Notes: a model not told the origin generated them from the letters alone. DNA of 10,036 bases from JBAPRR01 sp049281195 (GCA_049281195.1 JBAPRR010000247.1:1-10036), one strand, 5' to 3'; numbered from the stretch's first letter, positions 1-6,905 are shown. A program made the numbers and translations.

Positions 1-28
1 CCCCCCCCTTCTCCAATCTGTTTTTTGA

Positions 29-1972
29 TTATGCAGTCGCACCCACGATCGGTGCGGCAAGGGTCTTACCGGCCATCGATCCGAAGAACGTGGCGTTCCC
101 GAAGCAGAAGGCACCACCGTCGCCACCGATGAGCGTGTAACCACCCGTGTCGGGACTAACGATGCCCACGATCGGCTTCGTAGGAGTGACCTTGAGGCCG
201 GGAAGCGAACCGAGGTACTTGGCGTCGCCGAAGCTGTAGACGCCACCGTTCGCACCGACCAACCAGTAACCGCCTACGTCCGAGGTTGTGGCTATACCGA
301 CGATCGGGCTGGAGATCTTTGCACCCAATGACGGAATGGAACCGTGGAACCCGGCGCTACCGAATGCGTAGACGCCACCATCTGCGCCTGCGAGGAGGTA
401 GCCAGTACCTGTGCCCGCGATCCCGACGATCGGCTTCGAAGGTGTCACCTTCAAGCTCGGAAGCGATCCATAGAACTTGGCGTCGCCGAACGAGTAAACC
501 GAACCGTTGGCCGAGACCAACCAATAGCCAAGCCCGTCGGTGCTGGTTGCGATCCCGACAATGGGTGACGTCGCCTTTAGACCGAGACCCGGCAACGAGC
601 CGTAGAAACCGGCCTTGCCGAAGGCGTAGACACCACCATCAGAGCCGACGAGCCAGTAGCCCTCGTTGTTGGGCAGAGTTGCTATCCCGACAATCGGAGC
701 AGCCGGCTTGACGTGAAGAGCCGGAAGCGAACCAAAGTTCGTTGACCCGCCGAATGAGAACGTCCCTCCGTCGGAGCCCACCTCCGTGTAGCCGAGGCTC
801 TCGTAGGTGTATGTCGTGGCCGTAGAGTTTCCGCTGACGGCATTTGTGCTTCCGGTCACTGAGACGTTCACGGTCCCGTTGCCAGCAGGCGCTACCGCGC
901 TGATGGTGTCCCCACCATTGGAGATAGTGAAGCTGGTCGCTGGCGTAGTCCCGAAATCAACGGCTTTAGCGCCGGTGAAGTTGCAGCCACTGATCACCAC
1001 GGTGTTACCGCCGATTAGCGGGCCAAAGTTCGGGTTAAGCGACGTGATCGCAGGCGTCGTCCCGACCGTGACCGTCAAAGCAGCCGACGCCGACGGGGTT
1101 CCCGCAGCACCGACAGTGTTCGGCTCAGCGAGCGTGACGGTTGAAGCACCGTTAACGCCGCACGGAACCACGAAACTTCCGCTCAGCGCCTCGTTGGTAA
1201 GCGTTCCACCTGTCCCATGACTGTTGATGGCATACGAGACCGGAGAAATCGTCGCATTGGTGCTTCCAGCCGCAACCGTCGTGGAACCACTCGCCAGAGT
1301 GATCTCAGAGGGCGTGAGGGTGGTCTCCGTAAAGGGATCTCCCCACCATTCTCCGCTACCCCCACCAGAAACAGTGACGTCCTGGCCAGCTGATGCAGTG
1401 GTCGGATTCAGCGTCAACGACGGAGCAGCGGGCTGGGTTTGGGCGGTGTACTGGAGAAGCGCATCGCCATAGTCAGTTCCGCTCAATGTCGCTACTGCAA
1501 GTGCGCATTGAATAATCCCGTCCGCTGCCTCGGGTGCGGTGGTCGGGCACTTTGCATTCGCATCAGTGGCAGCGAAAGGGTTGGGAACAGTGAACGCAGT
1601 CGGAGGCACCGAGCCATCGGCACCAGGAGTCGCGAACTTGAGGGCGTTGAGGTCGCCTTCGTCGATGGCGTCACTGCTCGGGACGAAGTCTGCGAGTGAG
1701 CTCGCTTCCGCAACAACCACACTGGTTACAGAGCTAGGCACGGTTCCTGCGCCGCACGCAACCGTGATCGTCGCGCCGGGGTTAACACCAGGTACGACCG
1801 CGTTTGATGGGTAGGCAGTGCCGTTGTAAGTGAAGGTGCACGGCGAAGGCGGAGGCGTGAGTGCCCCTGCTGTAGCAGCGCCGCCTCCGACGATCGCCAA
1901 TGTCATCACGCCTGTCACGACAGAGGCCGCAGCCATTGTCGCGAGAAGCTTGGAACTTCTTACTCGGTGCAT
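29..1972 (-). CDS. Exported IPT/TIG-domain protein with six C-terminal propeller-like repeats
   Basis: Probable secreted or cell-surface protein of 647 aa; its ligand or activity is unknown. The ATG at 1972 is preferred because AAGGGAG lies 5 nt upstream and the signal peptide follows directly: basic MHRVRSSK, a hydrophobic stretch, then a possible cleavage after ATAGA near residue 37. A TTG at 2014 in the same frame would add 14 residues before the signal and has no such ribosome site. After a Pro-rich start come a Thr/Ser/Ala-rich region with several Cys, an Ig-like segment (about residues 183-305), an IPT/TIG domain (about 306-391, SLNPNFGPLIGGNTVVISG) and six repeats (395-647) with YWLVGSDGGVYAFG and PIVGIA cores. 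These repeats are common in secreted Acidimicrobiia proteins, where they often accompany enzymatic or binding domains; no catalytic domain is visible here. It appears to be monocistronic. Confidence 0.85.
   Translation of the reverse strand: MHRVRSSKLLATMAAASVVTGVMTLAIVGGGAATAGALTPPPSPCTFTYNGTAYPSNAVVPGVNPGATITVACGAGTVPSSVTSVVVAEASSLADFVPSSDAIDEGDLNALKFATPGADGSVPPTAFTVPNPFAATDANAKCPTTAPEAADGIIQCALAVATLSGTDYGDALLQYTAQTQPAAPSLTLNPTTASAGQDVTVSGGGSGEWWGDPFTETTLTPSEITLASGSTTVAAGSTNATISPVSYAINSHGTGGTLTNEALSGSFVVPCGVNGASTVTLAEPNTVGAAGTPSASAALTVTVGTTPAITSLNPNFGPLIGGNTVVISGCNFTGAKAVDFGTTPATSFTISNGGDTISAVAPAGNGTVNVSVTGSTNAVSGNSTATTYTYESLGYTEVGSDGGTFSFGGSTNFGSLPALHVKPAAPIVGIATLPNNEGYWLVGSDGGVYAFGKAGFYGSLPGLGLKATSPIVGIATSTDGLGYWLVSANGSVYSFGDAKFYGSLPSLKVTPSKPIVGIAGTGTGYLLAGADGGVYAFGSAGFHGSIPSLGAKISSPIVGIATTSDVGGYWLVGANGGVYSFGDAKYLGSLPGLKVTPTKPIVGIVSPDTGGYTLIGGDGGAFCFGNATFFGSMAGKTLAAPIVGATA
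32..790 (-). repeat. Six tandem in-frame repeats of about 130 bp
   Basis: Six consecutive coding repeats of 44, 44, 42, 44, 43 and 36 codons end at the stop codon. Each begins Y-[WTL]-x-[VAI], carries GSDGG or GANGG followed by [VTA]-[YF]-[ASC]-FG, then F-x-GS-[LIM], and all end with PIVG. Repeats 3 and 5 resemble each other most (VYSFGDAK, KVTP.KPIVGI), as do repeats 2 and 4 (VYAFG.AGF.GS), which suggests growth by duplication of a two-repeat unit. Six four-strand-sized repeats would fit a six-bladed beta-propeller; that fold is inference. Confidence 0.85.
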
Positions 1973-2277
1973 ATATCTCCCTTTTCGTCGTGCCTGTCGG
2001 CGATCTACCGTCAAGATCCGCTCAGATAGCGGACGATCGTCTCCACCTGGTCGGCGGCGAAAAGCTCTCAGAGCGTGATCACGTCCTCATGGCTCTGGGG
2101 GCCCACGATTCCGCCTATACCCTGGCGCTTCCTCTGCAGCACCAAAAGTTTGGTGTTTATTGTTTTGCCGGACGACGGGTTTATCAGGTCCAAAGGCTCT
2201 TATCAAGGTCCACCTGGGCCCCGACCTGCTCAGACGACGACCGAGTCCGGAGATTCAGACTTCTCAAAATTCGTGGT
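1973..2277. other. Non-coding upstream region of the exported repeat protein
   Basis: About 300 bases with no convincing gene; the open frames here have no coding character. On the minus strand, reading toward the repeat-protein gene, it holds a near-identical direct repeat (2181-2212), a 14-bp inverted repeat ACCAAActTTTGGT around 2142-2155, a perfect 10-bp palindrome CGTGATCACG (2074-2083) and a small GCTC-TGA-GAGC hairpin followed by TTTT just after it. I found no convincing -35/-10 pair and no recognisable riboswitch core. The length and the clustered symmetric elements suggest a long regulated leader. Confidence 0.4.
2181..2212 (-). repeat. Direct repeat TGGACCTTGATAA / TGGACCTGATAA
   Basis: On the minus strand TGGACCTTGATAA (2212-2200) is followed by a second copy, TGGACCTGATAA (2192-2181), differing by a single T. 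The copies start 20 bp apart, about two helical turns, so a protein could contact both from one face of the DNA. A further AGGTC half-element lies just upstream. The position, about 210-240 bp before the ATG of the exported repeat protein, fits an activator or repressor site; no known regulator is assigned. Confidence 0.4.
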
Positions 2278-2487
2278 TCAAAGAAATGAGAGGGTCCCCC
2301 CAGTGGTCTGAAGATCAGCTAGGAGAACGCGAGTTTCGTTGTCGAGGACCCATGACATCGCGTCGACCTCTCGTTCGTCGATCATCACCCTCGATGCGGA
2401 GTCCGGTGCATTGGTGAGCCGCAGATCGACGGCGAGGCGGTAACGCCGTATCGGGATCTCGTCCCGTGGAGTGGCAGCACCACCCAC
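2278..2487 (-). CDS. Small hypothetical protein or 3' remnant of a gene
   Basis: A 69-codon frame from GTG. I do not recognise the family. The translation looks like real protein (RRYRLAVDLRLTNAPDSAS, then VMIDEREVDAMSWVLDNE), with strand-strand-helix-like alternation and a codon bias like the neighbouring genes (GTC, CTC, GAC, GCC, ATC frequent). The GTG start has only a weak GGA upstream, and the frame is closed by a TGA at 2509-2511 shortly before it, so it may be the tail of a longer gene that has lost its 5' part by frameshift. An overlapping frame (2315-2626) supplies possible upstream sequence but has poorer codon use in its second half. It could equally be a genuine short gene. Confidence 0.35.
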   Translation of the reverse strand: MGGAATPRDEIPIRRYRLAVDLRLTNAPDSASRVMIDEREVDAMSWVLDNETRVLLADLQTTGGTLSFL

Positions 2488-2787
2488 CGCGGTCCAACAA
2501 CCACTCCCTCATCATGATTTGCTGGTCGATTCCGATTGGTCGTGGCAACTGCATGGAACCAGCTTCCGTTCTCTGATGCGTCTTCGGTTTCTGGTCCCGG
2601 CGCTTCGCGAAGGGGTCCGCCGTCACACACGATCCTGCTACTCAGCCGTCTGAAGGCCGAAGCTTCCGAGCGGCGTCCCCACCTTGAGTGGCGGCTCGGT
2701 CACGGTCGACCAAAGCGCATCGCCAAAGATCGTCTGTGATCTTGAGAGAGATCCAGCCGGACTCGAAAACGCGGCGCGGGTCCGACG
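2488..2787. other. Intergenic stretch downstream of the UxaC-family gene
   Basis: About 300 bases without a convincing gene. Two imperfect hairpins are present: CCGAGC (2666-2671) pairs with GCTCGG (2694-2699) around an inner CCAC-CTTGA-GTGG stem, and AAGATC (2726-2731) pairs with GATCTT (2738-2743). Both lie within about 120 bp after the UxaC-family stop codon and could mark the 3' end of that transcript, but neither is followed by a T tract in the right orientation, so a Rho-independent terminator is not claimed. Confidence 0.3.
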
Positions 2788-4257
2788 TCATGTCTTTGCG
2801 TTTTCCTGTGGCATACCGAAGACCTGTTTTGGCATGTCGTATGCATAGGCCCTTGCCACTTCGCTTGCCGAGTCGATACTCAGCCGATGCTCACAGACCA
2901 GACGGGCGAGCTCTCCGCTGACGATCCGTCTGGCCATGTCATGACGAGCCGGTATGGAGCAGAGCGACCGCGAGTCGTCGACGAAACCGGCAAAGTTCCA
3001 GAATCCCGCGGACTCGACCGCCGATCTCCAACACCGACGCATCGCATCTGGCGAGTCGAGGAACCACCATGGTGCACCGAGCTTTAAGGCGGAGTAGTAG
3101 CTCGCCATCGGTGCGAGCTCCCGTCCGTATGCCGCTTCGTCGACGGTATAAACCACCAACTTGAGGCTCCCGTTCGATCCGAATCTGCCGAGAAGTGGCC
3201 CTAGCGCTTCGGTGAACTGAACTTGTGCCGGGAAGTCCCCTCCGATGTCGCGGCCGAATCGAGCAGCCGCGTCTGAGTCGTGATCGCGAACCACGCCCGG
3301 GTGAAGTTGGAGTACGAGACCGTCCGAGCACGACATGCCGGCCATCTCGGAGACCATGTGGGCACGAAAGTTTTCGGCATCCAATGGCTCCGACACACCT
3401 GACCTGAGTCGTTCATAGACCTCAGAAGCCCGGCTACGGCCGAGATCCAGCGTCGACGCCGACGGGTGTCCATGATCCGTGGCGAGAGCGCCCGCCGCGA
3501 TGAAGACCCGTCGTCTTTCGATGATCGCCTGCAGATAACCCTCGAAGGATGCTGTCGGCATCTGTGTTGTGTGTTCCAGCTTTTCGACGTTCCCGAGCCA
3601 ATCGGGTCGGGACGGATCGACGATGTCGTCGGGTCGGAAGGTCGGAATGACCGAGCCGTCGAACGTCGGATCGGATCGCAACGACGCGTGTGATGCCAGA
3701 TCGTCGAGGGACGCGTCCGTGCTTGCGATGATCTCGAGCCTGAACCGCGCATACAGCGAGCGGGGTAAGAACTCGGGTGATCGGAGATGGTCCGCGATCA
3801 GGTCGTACAAGCGATCCGCGTTGTCTTCAGATGGAACTTCGTCGATCCCGAAGAGCTCGCCGAGCTCATGCGACAGCCAAATGGATGAAGCCGTTCCCTG
3901 GAGCGCGGGCCAGTACCTGCAGAAGACCCTCCAGATGGATCGCGGTTCGGTCCGTCCGGACGGCCCGGGCTTGGGTTTCAACGGCTGCAAGCCGAGCTCC
4001 TCCAGGGACACACCCTGGGAGTGGAGCAAGCGCGTCACGTAGTGGTCAGGAGTAACCAGAAGGGAAGTCGGATCCGAGAAGTGCTCGTTCTTGGCGAACA
4101 GTTCGGCAGGGATGTGCCCGTGCATCGACACGATGGGAAGCAAACGAGTCTGCTCGTAAAGTTCGCGTGCGACAGCTCGGGCGCTTGGCTCTGTTGGGAG
4201 GAGCCTGTCTGGGTGAGCGAGTGGCACTCGTGGCACGTTCCGGGGCAATTCGATCAA
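2788..4257 (-). CDS. uxaC: Glucuronate isomerase (UxaC) family protein
   Basis: Amidohydrolase-fold protein of 489 aa related to uronate isomerase, which converts D-glucuronate to D-fructuronate and D-galacturonate to D-tagaturonate in the cytoplasm. Length is close to the usual 470 or so. Family landmarks appear in order: the metal-binding HxH (H46-G-H48), DHYVTRLL (71-78), ASTDASLDDL (178-187, cf. the family TTDDP..DDL), VIPTFRPD (203-210), LQLHPG (316-321), APWWF (395-399) and VDDSRS (426-431, cf. TDSRSF) followed by ARHDMARRI. It is a divergent member: SMHGHIP replaces the usual DYHCHL, and a 15-residue Pro/Lys-rich stretch follows residue 90. The start is TTG with AGGA 8 nt upstream. No uxaB, kdgK, uronate permease or GntR regulator lies nearby, so the substrate may not be a free hexuronate. 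The family call is firm; the reaction is inferred. Confidence 0.85.
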   Translation of the reverse strand: MIELPRNVPRVPLAHPDRLLPTEPSARAVARELYEQTRLLPIVSMHGHIPAELFAKNEHFSDPTSLLVTPDHYVTRLLHSQGVSLEELGLQPLKPKPGPSGRTEPRSIWRVFCRYWPALQGTASSIWLSHELGELFGIDEVPSEDNADRLYDLIADHLRSPEFLPRSLYARFRLEIIASTDASLDDLASHASLRSDPTFDGSVIPTFRPDDIVDPSRPDWLGNVEKLEHTTQMPTASFEGYLQAIIERRRVFIAAGALATDHGHPSASTLDLGRSRASEVYERLRSGVSEPLDAENFRAHMVSEMAGMSCSDGLVLQLHPGVVRDHDSDAAARFGRDIGGDFPAQVQFTEALGPLLGRFGSNGSLKLVVYTVDEAAYGRELAPMASYYSALKLGAPWWFLDSPDAMRRCWRSAVESAGFWNFAGFVDDSRSLCSIPARHDMARRIVSGELARLVCEHRLSIDSASEVARAYAYDMPKQVFGMPQENAKT

Positions 4258-4329
4258 GGGTTCGATCCTGCAGAGGTCGGAGGTGAACGTAGCCGAACCA
4301 ACGCCGGCAAGGTGAGGTCATAAGGCGCT

Positions 4330-4346
4330 GATAGTTTTCGAACGTG
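4330..4346 (+). promoter_or_regulatory. Possible -10 box for a leaderless lipoprotein mRNA
   Basis: GATAGT (4330-4335) matches four of six positions of TATAAT and places transcription start at about 4342, next to the GTG start at 4344. No Shine-Dalgarno sequence precedes the GTG (only TTTTCGAAC) and no good -35 is visible. A leaderless transcript is inferred. Confidence 0.35.
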
Positions 4347-4904
4347 AGGCGCTTGCTCGTGGTTGCTCTGGTCGTCGCCATGGCGGTGATCGCTACGGGT
4401 TGCTCGACCACAAAGTCCGAGATCGGCACCACCCCGACCACCGACTACACGGTCACCCTCAGGGCCCCGGAACCGGCGGGCAGGAATCCTTCCGACATCG
4501 CCAAAGAGATCTGTTCCGGGACGGCTCAGAGTCAGATCCAAAGGGTGCTCGGATTGACAGCCAAGGTCGATGCGCCGACCTGGGACGATCACCTTTACAC
4601 CTGCCGCTACCAGTATTCTGATGGCTCGTTCGTCCTGTCGGTGAAAGAGCTCTCCAGCTGGTCTCAGACTTATAGCTACTTCGACGCTGAAGGAAAGTCG
4701 CTCGGCAACACAGGATCTCTTGGCAATCTCGGACAAGGTGCATTCACCACCGCGAACGGCTCGGTCATCGTCCGCAAGGATTGGAAGGTGTTGTTCGTCG
4801 ACATCGCGGACCTTCCTTCGCAATTCGGCAAGCCTCCGACAAGCAGAGCTGACGTGGCTTACACGGTCGCGGACATCATCCTTGCTTGCTGGGCCGGCGA
4901 CTGA
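4344..4904 (+). CDS. Predicted lipoprotein of unknown function
   Basis: An envelope lipoprotein of 186 aa. The N-terminus has MRR, a hydrophobic core (LLVVALVVAMAVIA) and an ATGC lipobox, predicting lipidation at Cys20. A Thr/Ser/Pro-rich tether follows to about residue 36, then a globular domain of about 140 residues with three cysteines: one in KEICSG, one in YTCRYQYSDG and one near the end in LACWAGD. The layout (lipobox, linker, early Cys and YxCxY in a small alpha/beta domain) recalls actinobacterial lipoproteins of the DUF3558 or sensor-lipoprotein kind, but I cannot assign a family. GTG start without a ribosome site. It ends 29 nt before the MFS transporter start, so the two are probably cotranscribed, and a role in substrate or drug export is possible but unproven. 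Confidence 0.75.
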   Translation: MRRLLVVALVVAMAVIATGCSTTKSEIGTTPTTDYTVTLRAPEPAGRNPSDIAKEICSGTAQSQIQRVLGLTAKVDAPTWDDHLYTCRYQYSDGSFVLSVKELSSWSQTYSYFDAEGKSLGNTGSLGNLGQGAFTTANGSVIVRKDWKVLFVDIADLPSQFGKPPTSRADVAYTVADIILACWAGD

Positions 4905-4933
4905 CACCCATCCGAAAGCTCAGGACAACGAAC

Positions 4934-6187
4934 GTGTCTGTCGGTACAAGCACATCGGTGAACGCGGGCGAAACGCCCGACCGTTTGATTCGCACCCTCG
5001 CTCTCACCACGTTTCTGCTGTGGGCGGGAGCGAGCTCGATCCTGCCTCTACTCCCGGAATATCTGAAGACCCGGGGCGCATCCGACGGACTGGTGGGAGT
5101 CGTCATGGCGTCGTACTTCGTCGCCTCGCTCGGCTTTCAATACCCCGCCGGTCGTCTGGCCGACAAGATCGGAAGACGTCCAGTCCTTGTCGGCGGCTTG
5201 ATCATCTACGCCGCCGGAAGCCTCTTGTTCTTAGTAAGAGTCGATCCGGTAGTGGACATCGTGTTCAGATGCCTGCAAGGAGCAGGCGCAGGAGCTGCGC
5301 AGGTCGCATCCCTGGCGATGATCTCTGGAGCGGTCGAGCTCAAACGACGCGGCCGGGCGTTCGCCACGATCTACGGGGCTCAGCTCGCCGCCATGGCCAT
5401 CGGTCCGCTCGGGGGAAGCCTCGTGGGTCACGGGGCCATGGACATTTTGTTCATCTTCGCGGGAGCGGTTTCGCTTGCTGCGTGTCTCCCCGCATTCAAA
5501 AATGGAGTTGTTGGTCGGTACGACGCTCGTTTCACTGGGGTCGACAGACCGGCGGTAAAAGGTCTTCCACAACTGAACAGAGCCCTGATCGGCGCACTGT
5601 TCGCGGCCGCTGCCCTGGGCCTCGACACCGGCGTCTATGAGTCATGCTGGACCCTTCTACTCGACTCCCACCACGCTCATGACTGGGAGATCGGCGTCAG
5701 TTGGACGTTGTTCGCCGTTCCTTTCGCGATCATGTCGCGTCCAGGCGGATGGCTCGCAGACCACGTCGACAGGCGCTGGCTCGTTACTGGGAGCCTCTTT
5801 TCTTCAGTGGCGTTCTGTTGCACCTATCCATTCATCGGGAACCTGCTTCTGTTGCTCATACTCGGCGGGTTGGAAGCAGTGGGAATGGCGATCGGGATCC
5901 CTGCAGCCCAGTCGCTTCTTACCCAGGGTTCGACTGCGAATGAGCTCGGGCGTGTCCAGGGGCTCTTCTCCACGAGCGAGACGGCCGCGATCGCGTTGTC
6001 GGCGGGAGTAGGGGGGGCCTTGTTCGGGCTTGCGAGGTGGGCACCCTTCGTTGCTGGTGGAGCCGGGTCCGCGGCCTTAACGGCGTGCCTGCCATTCATC
6101 TGGCACACCGTGACAGGGCGCGCCGCGCAGGTAAAAGGAGAAGGCGACAAGCGCGTCATCGAGGGACCAAGCATTTTGCAAGCCTGA
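4934..6187 (+). CDS. MFS transporter, drug/solute efflux (DHA) type
   Basis: Cytoplasmic-membrane secondary transporter of 417 aa with the hydrophobicity of 12 membrane helices. Numbered from the GTG at 4934, the classic MFS motif A in the TM2-TM3 loop is GRLADKIGRR (residues 73-82); a degenerate copy, GGWLADHVDRR, occurs in the second half (about 271-281). A Gly-rich segment after TM4 (LQGAGAGAAQVASLAMI) and TM5 (AIGPLGGSLVG, resembling the antiporter motif C region) favour proton-coupled efflux. The GTG at 4934 is chosen because AGGA lies 8 nt upstream; a TTG at 4886 would add 16 polar residues overlapping the lipoprotein gene. The nearby lipoprotein and small-molecule-handling proteins fit export of a metabolite, but no substrate can be named. 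Confidence 0.9.
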   Translation: MSVGTSTSVNAGETPDRLIRTLALTTFLLWAGASSILPLLPEYLKTRGASDGLVGVVMASYFVASLGFQYPAGRLADKIGRRPVLVGGLIIYAAGSLLFLVRVDPVVDIVFRCLQGAGAGAAQVASLAMISGAVELKRRGRAFATIYGAQLAAMAIGPLGGSLVGHGAMDILFIFAGAVSLAACLPAFKNGVVGRYDARFTGVDRPAVKGLPQLNRALIGALFAAAALGLDTGVYESCWTLLLDSHHAHDWEIGVSWTLFAVPFAIMSRPGGWLADHVDRRWLVTGSLFSSVAFCCTYPFIGNLLLLLILGGLEAVGMAIGIPAAQSLLTQGSTANELGRVQGLFSTSETAAIALSAGVGGALFGLARWAPFVAGGAGSAALTACLPFIWHTVTGRAAQVKGEGDKRVIEGPSILQA

Positions 6188-6202
6188 GCAGCCTCAGAGT
6201 CG

Positions 6203-6218
6203 TATCGTCGGAGTAATG
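6203..6218 (+). promoter_or_regulatory. Possible -10 box or weak ribosome site before the ABM-like gene
   Basis: TATCGT (6203-6208, four of six to TATAAT) would start transcription at about 6215, one base before the ATG at 6216. The alternative, GGAG at 6210-6213, lies only 2 nt from that ATG, too close for it, but 11 nt from an in-frame ATG at 6225. The two readings give different starts. Confidence 0.3.
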
Positions 6219-6503
6219 ATCGAGATGATGAGATTCCAACTGGCGCCCGGTGTTTCGACGGAGGAGTTCCTAAAAGTGGACAAGGCTCTACAGGCGGAGT
6301 TCGCTTATCAGCAGCCCGGCCTTCTCCGTCGAACGACGGCCCACGATCACGATGGCAACTGGATCGTCATCGATCTGTGGCGCTCCGAATCAGATAGCGA
6401 TGCCTGTTCGCGACGTTGGGATGACGACGAACTCGCTCAGCGGTTTGCGGACCTGATGGACAAGAGCTCCACGCGCATCGAGCGATACCAGGCTCTGGAC
6501 TGA
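6216..6503 (+). CDS. ABM-like dimeric alpha/beta-barrel protein
   Basis: Small cytoplasmic protein of 95 aa with the ferredoxin-like beta-alpha-beta-beta-alpha-beta order of the dimeric alpha/beta-barrel superfamily, to which antibiotic biosynthesis monooxygenases belong. An opening strand (MMRFQLAPG), a helix (STEEFLKVDKALQAEFAYQQ), the PGLLRRTTAHDHDGNWIVIDLWRS hairpin, split here as PGLLRRTTAHD and NWIVIDLWRS, a second helix and the C-terminal RIERYQALD strand are all visible. Such proteins bind small aromatic or polyketide-like molecules, and some oxidise them without cofactor. The gene follows the MFS gene by 28 nt. The start is uncertain among ATGs at 6216, 6225 and 6228. It faces the VOC gene tail to tail with only 8 bp between stops. 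The fold is well supported; activity is unknown. Confidence 0.8.
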   Translation: MIEMMRFQLAPGVSTEEFLKVDKALQAEFAYQQPGLLRRTTAHDHDGNWIVIDLWRSESDSDACSRRWDDDELAQRFADLMDKSSTRIERYQALD

Positions 6504-6511
6504 TCGGCCCG

Positions 6512-6871
6512 CTACTGCTGCACGAGCACGAGAGCGTTCCCTTCCGGGTCCCGGATCACGGCAAGCGTCGGCCCGCCTGGAACGTCGAAAGCTCCTGAGA
6601 CGACCTCTCCACCCAGTCGGGCTGCCTTATCGACTGACGACTCCAGGTTCCGAACCTGAACGTAGATGGAGACTCCGGGCGTGTCGCCTTGGCGTATGTG
6701 ACCGCCCGGACCCGGTTCAGGGCCACCGAGGCCCGGTTCAATCTGCCAGATCGGTCCGCTCCCGATCTCCCAGTTGAACATCTCTTTGTAGAACGAGACC
6801 TGCACTTCCGGGTCGCGTGCCACGATCTCCCAATGAACCACGGGTCGAGCCCAGTCGGCTTCCACTGACAC
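6512..6871 (-). CDS. VOC / glyoxalase-fold family protein
   Basis: Vicinal-oxygen-chelate fold protein of 119 aa, a usual length for one two-module subunit. Visible features are the opening strand and helix with HWEI and FYKEMFNWEI (residues 13-36), a Gly/Pro-rich loop (47-58), the second module beginning at SIYVQVRNLESSVDKAARLGG (68-88), and the signature ending IRDPEGNALVLVQQ (106-119). Members bind metals or hydrophobic antibiotics, or act as glyoxalases, dioxygenases and isomerases; many actinobacterial ones are uncharacterised. His13 and Glu15 are candidate metal ligands, but the full set is not certain. The GTG start has no Shine-Dalgarno sequence and lies only 21 bp from the divergent GNAT start, so a leaderless mRNA from a shared promoter is likely. 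Confidence 0.85.
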   Translation of the reverse strand: MSVEADWARPVVHWEIVARDPEVQVSFYKEMFNWEIGSGPIWQIEPGLGGPEPGPGGHIRQGDTPGVSIYVQVRNLESSVDKAARLGGEVVSGAFDVPGGPTLAVIRDPEGNALVLVQQ

Positions 6872-6905
6872 ACGTTTATCATCTCGCTGAGCATGAATTC
6901 GTCAG
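6871..6905. promoter_or_regulatory. Candidate bidirectional promoter between VOC and GNAT genes
   Basis: Only 21 bp separate the divergent start codons. TATCAT (6877-6882, five of six to TATAAT) reads rightward and predicts transcription start at about 6889, giving a 4-nt leader before the ATG at 6893. On the other strand GATGAT (6883-6878) overlaps it almost completely, predicts a start at 6871, exactly the G of the VOC GTG, and has CTGACG (6905-6900) at 16 bp spacing as a -35. The symmetric TATCATC/GATGATA core could serve both directions. Inference from sequence only. Confidence 0.45.

Noticed and set aside
1..28. Run of eight C followed later by six T at the window's left edge as a special element or terminator.
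   Set aside because: No stem is associated with the T run in the correct orientation and the C run sits at the edge, where context is missing.
1973..2014. Upstream TTG start for the exported repeat protein (14 extra residues).
   Set aside because: The ATG at 1972 has AAGGGAG at good spacing and directly begins a normal signal peptide; the extension would place a polar segment before it.
1973..2290. Riboswitch (cyclic di-GMP, cobalamin or ydaO type) upstream of the exported protein.
   Set aside because: The leader is long and has small hairpins, but I could not match the conserved core of any of these classes.
2726..2743. AAGATC/GATCTT hairpin as a Rho-independent terminator.
   Set aside because: The stem is only 6 bp, AT-moderate, and has no T tract in the transcribed direction.
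3201..4042. Several open frames overlapping the UxaC-family gene on both strands.
   Set aside because: They have Arg/Ser-rich shadow composition and none shows motifs, while the UxaC frame shows conserved family landmarks across its length.
4886..4933. TTG start for the MFS transporter overlapping the lipoprotein gene.
   Set aside because: The GTG at 4934 has AGGA at suitable spacing and the additional residues are polar with no family-like features.
4720..5640. Open frame of 306 codons on the plus strand.
   Set aside because: It overlaps the lipoprotein and MFS genes in another frame and is Arg/Ser/His-rich, the usual signature of a shifted GC-rich frame.
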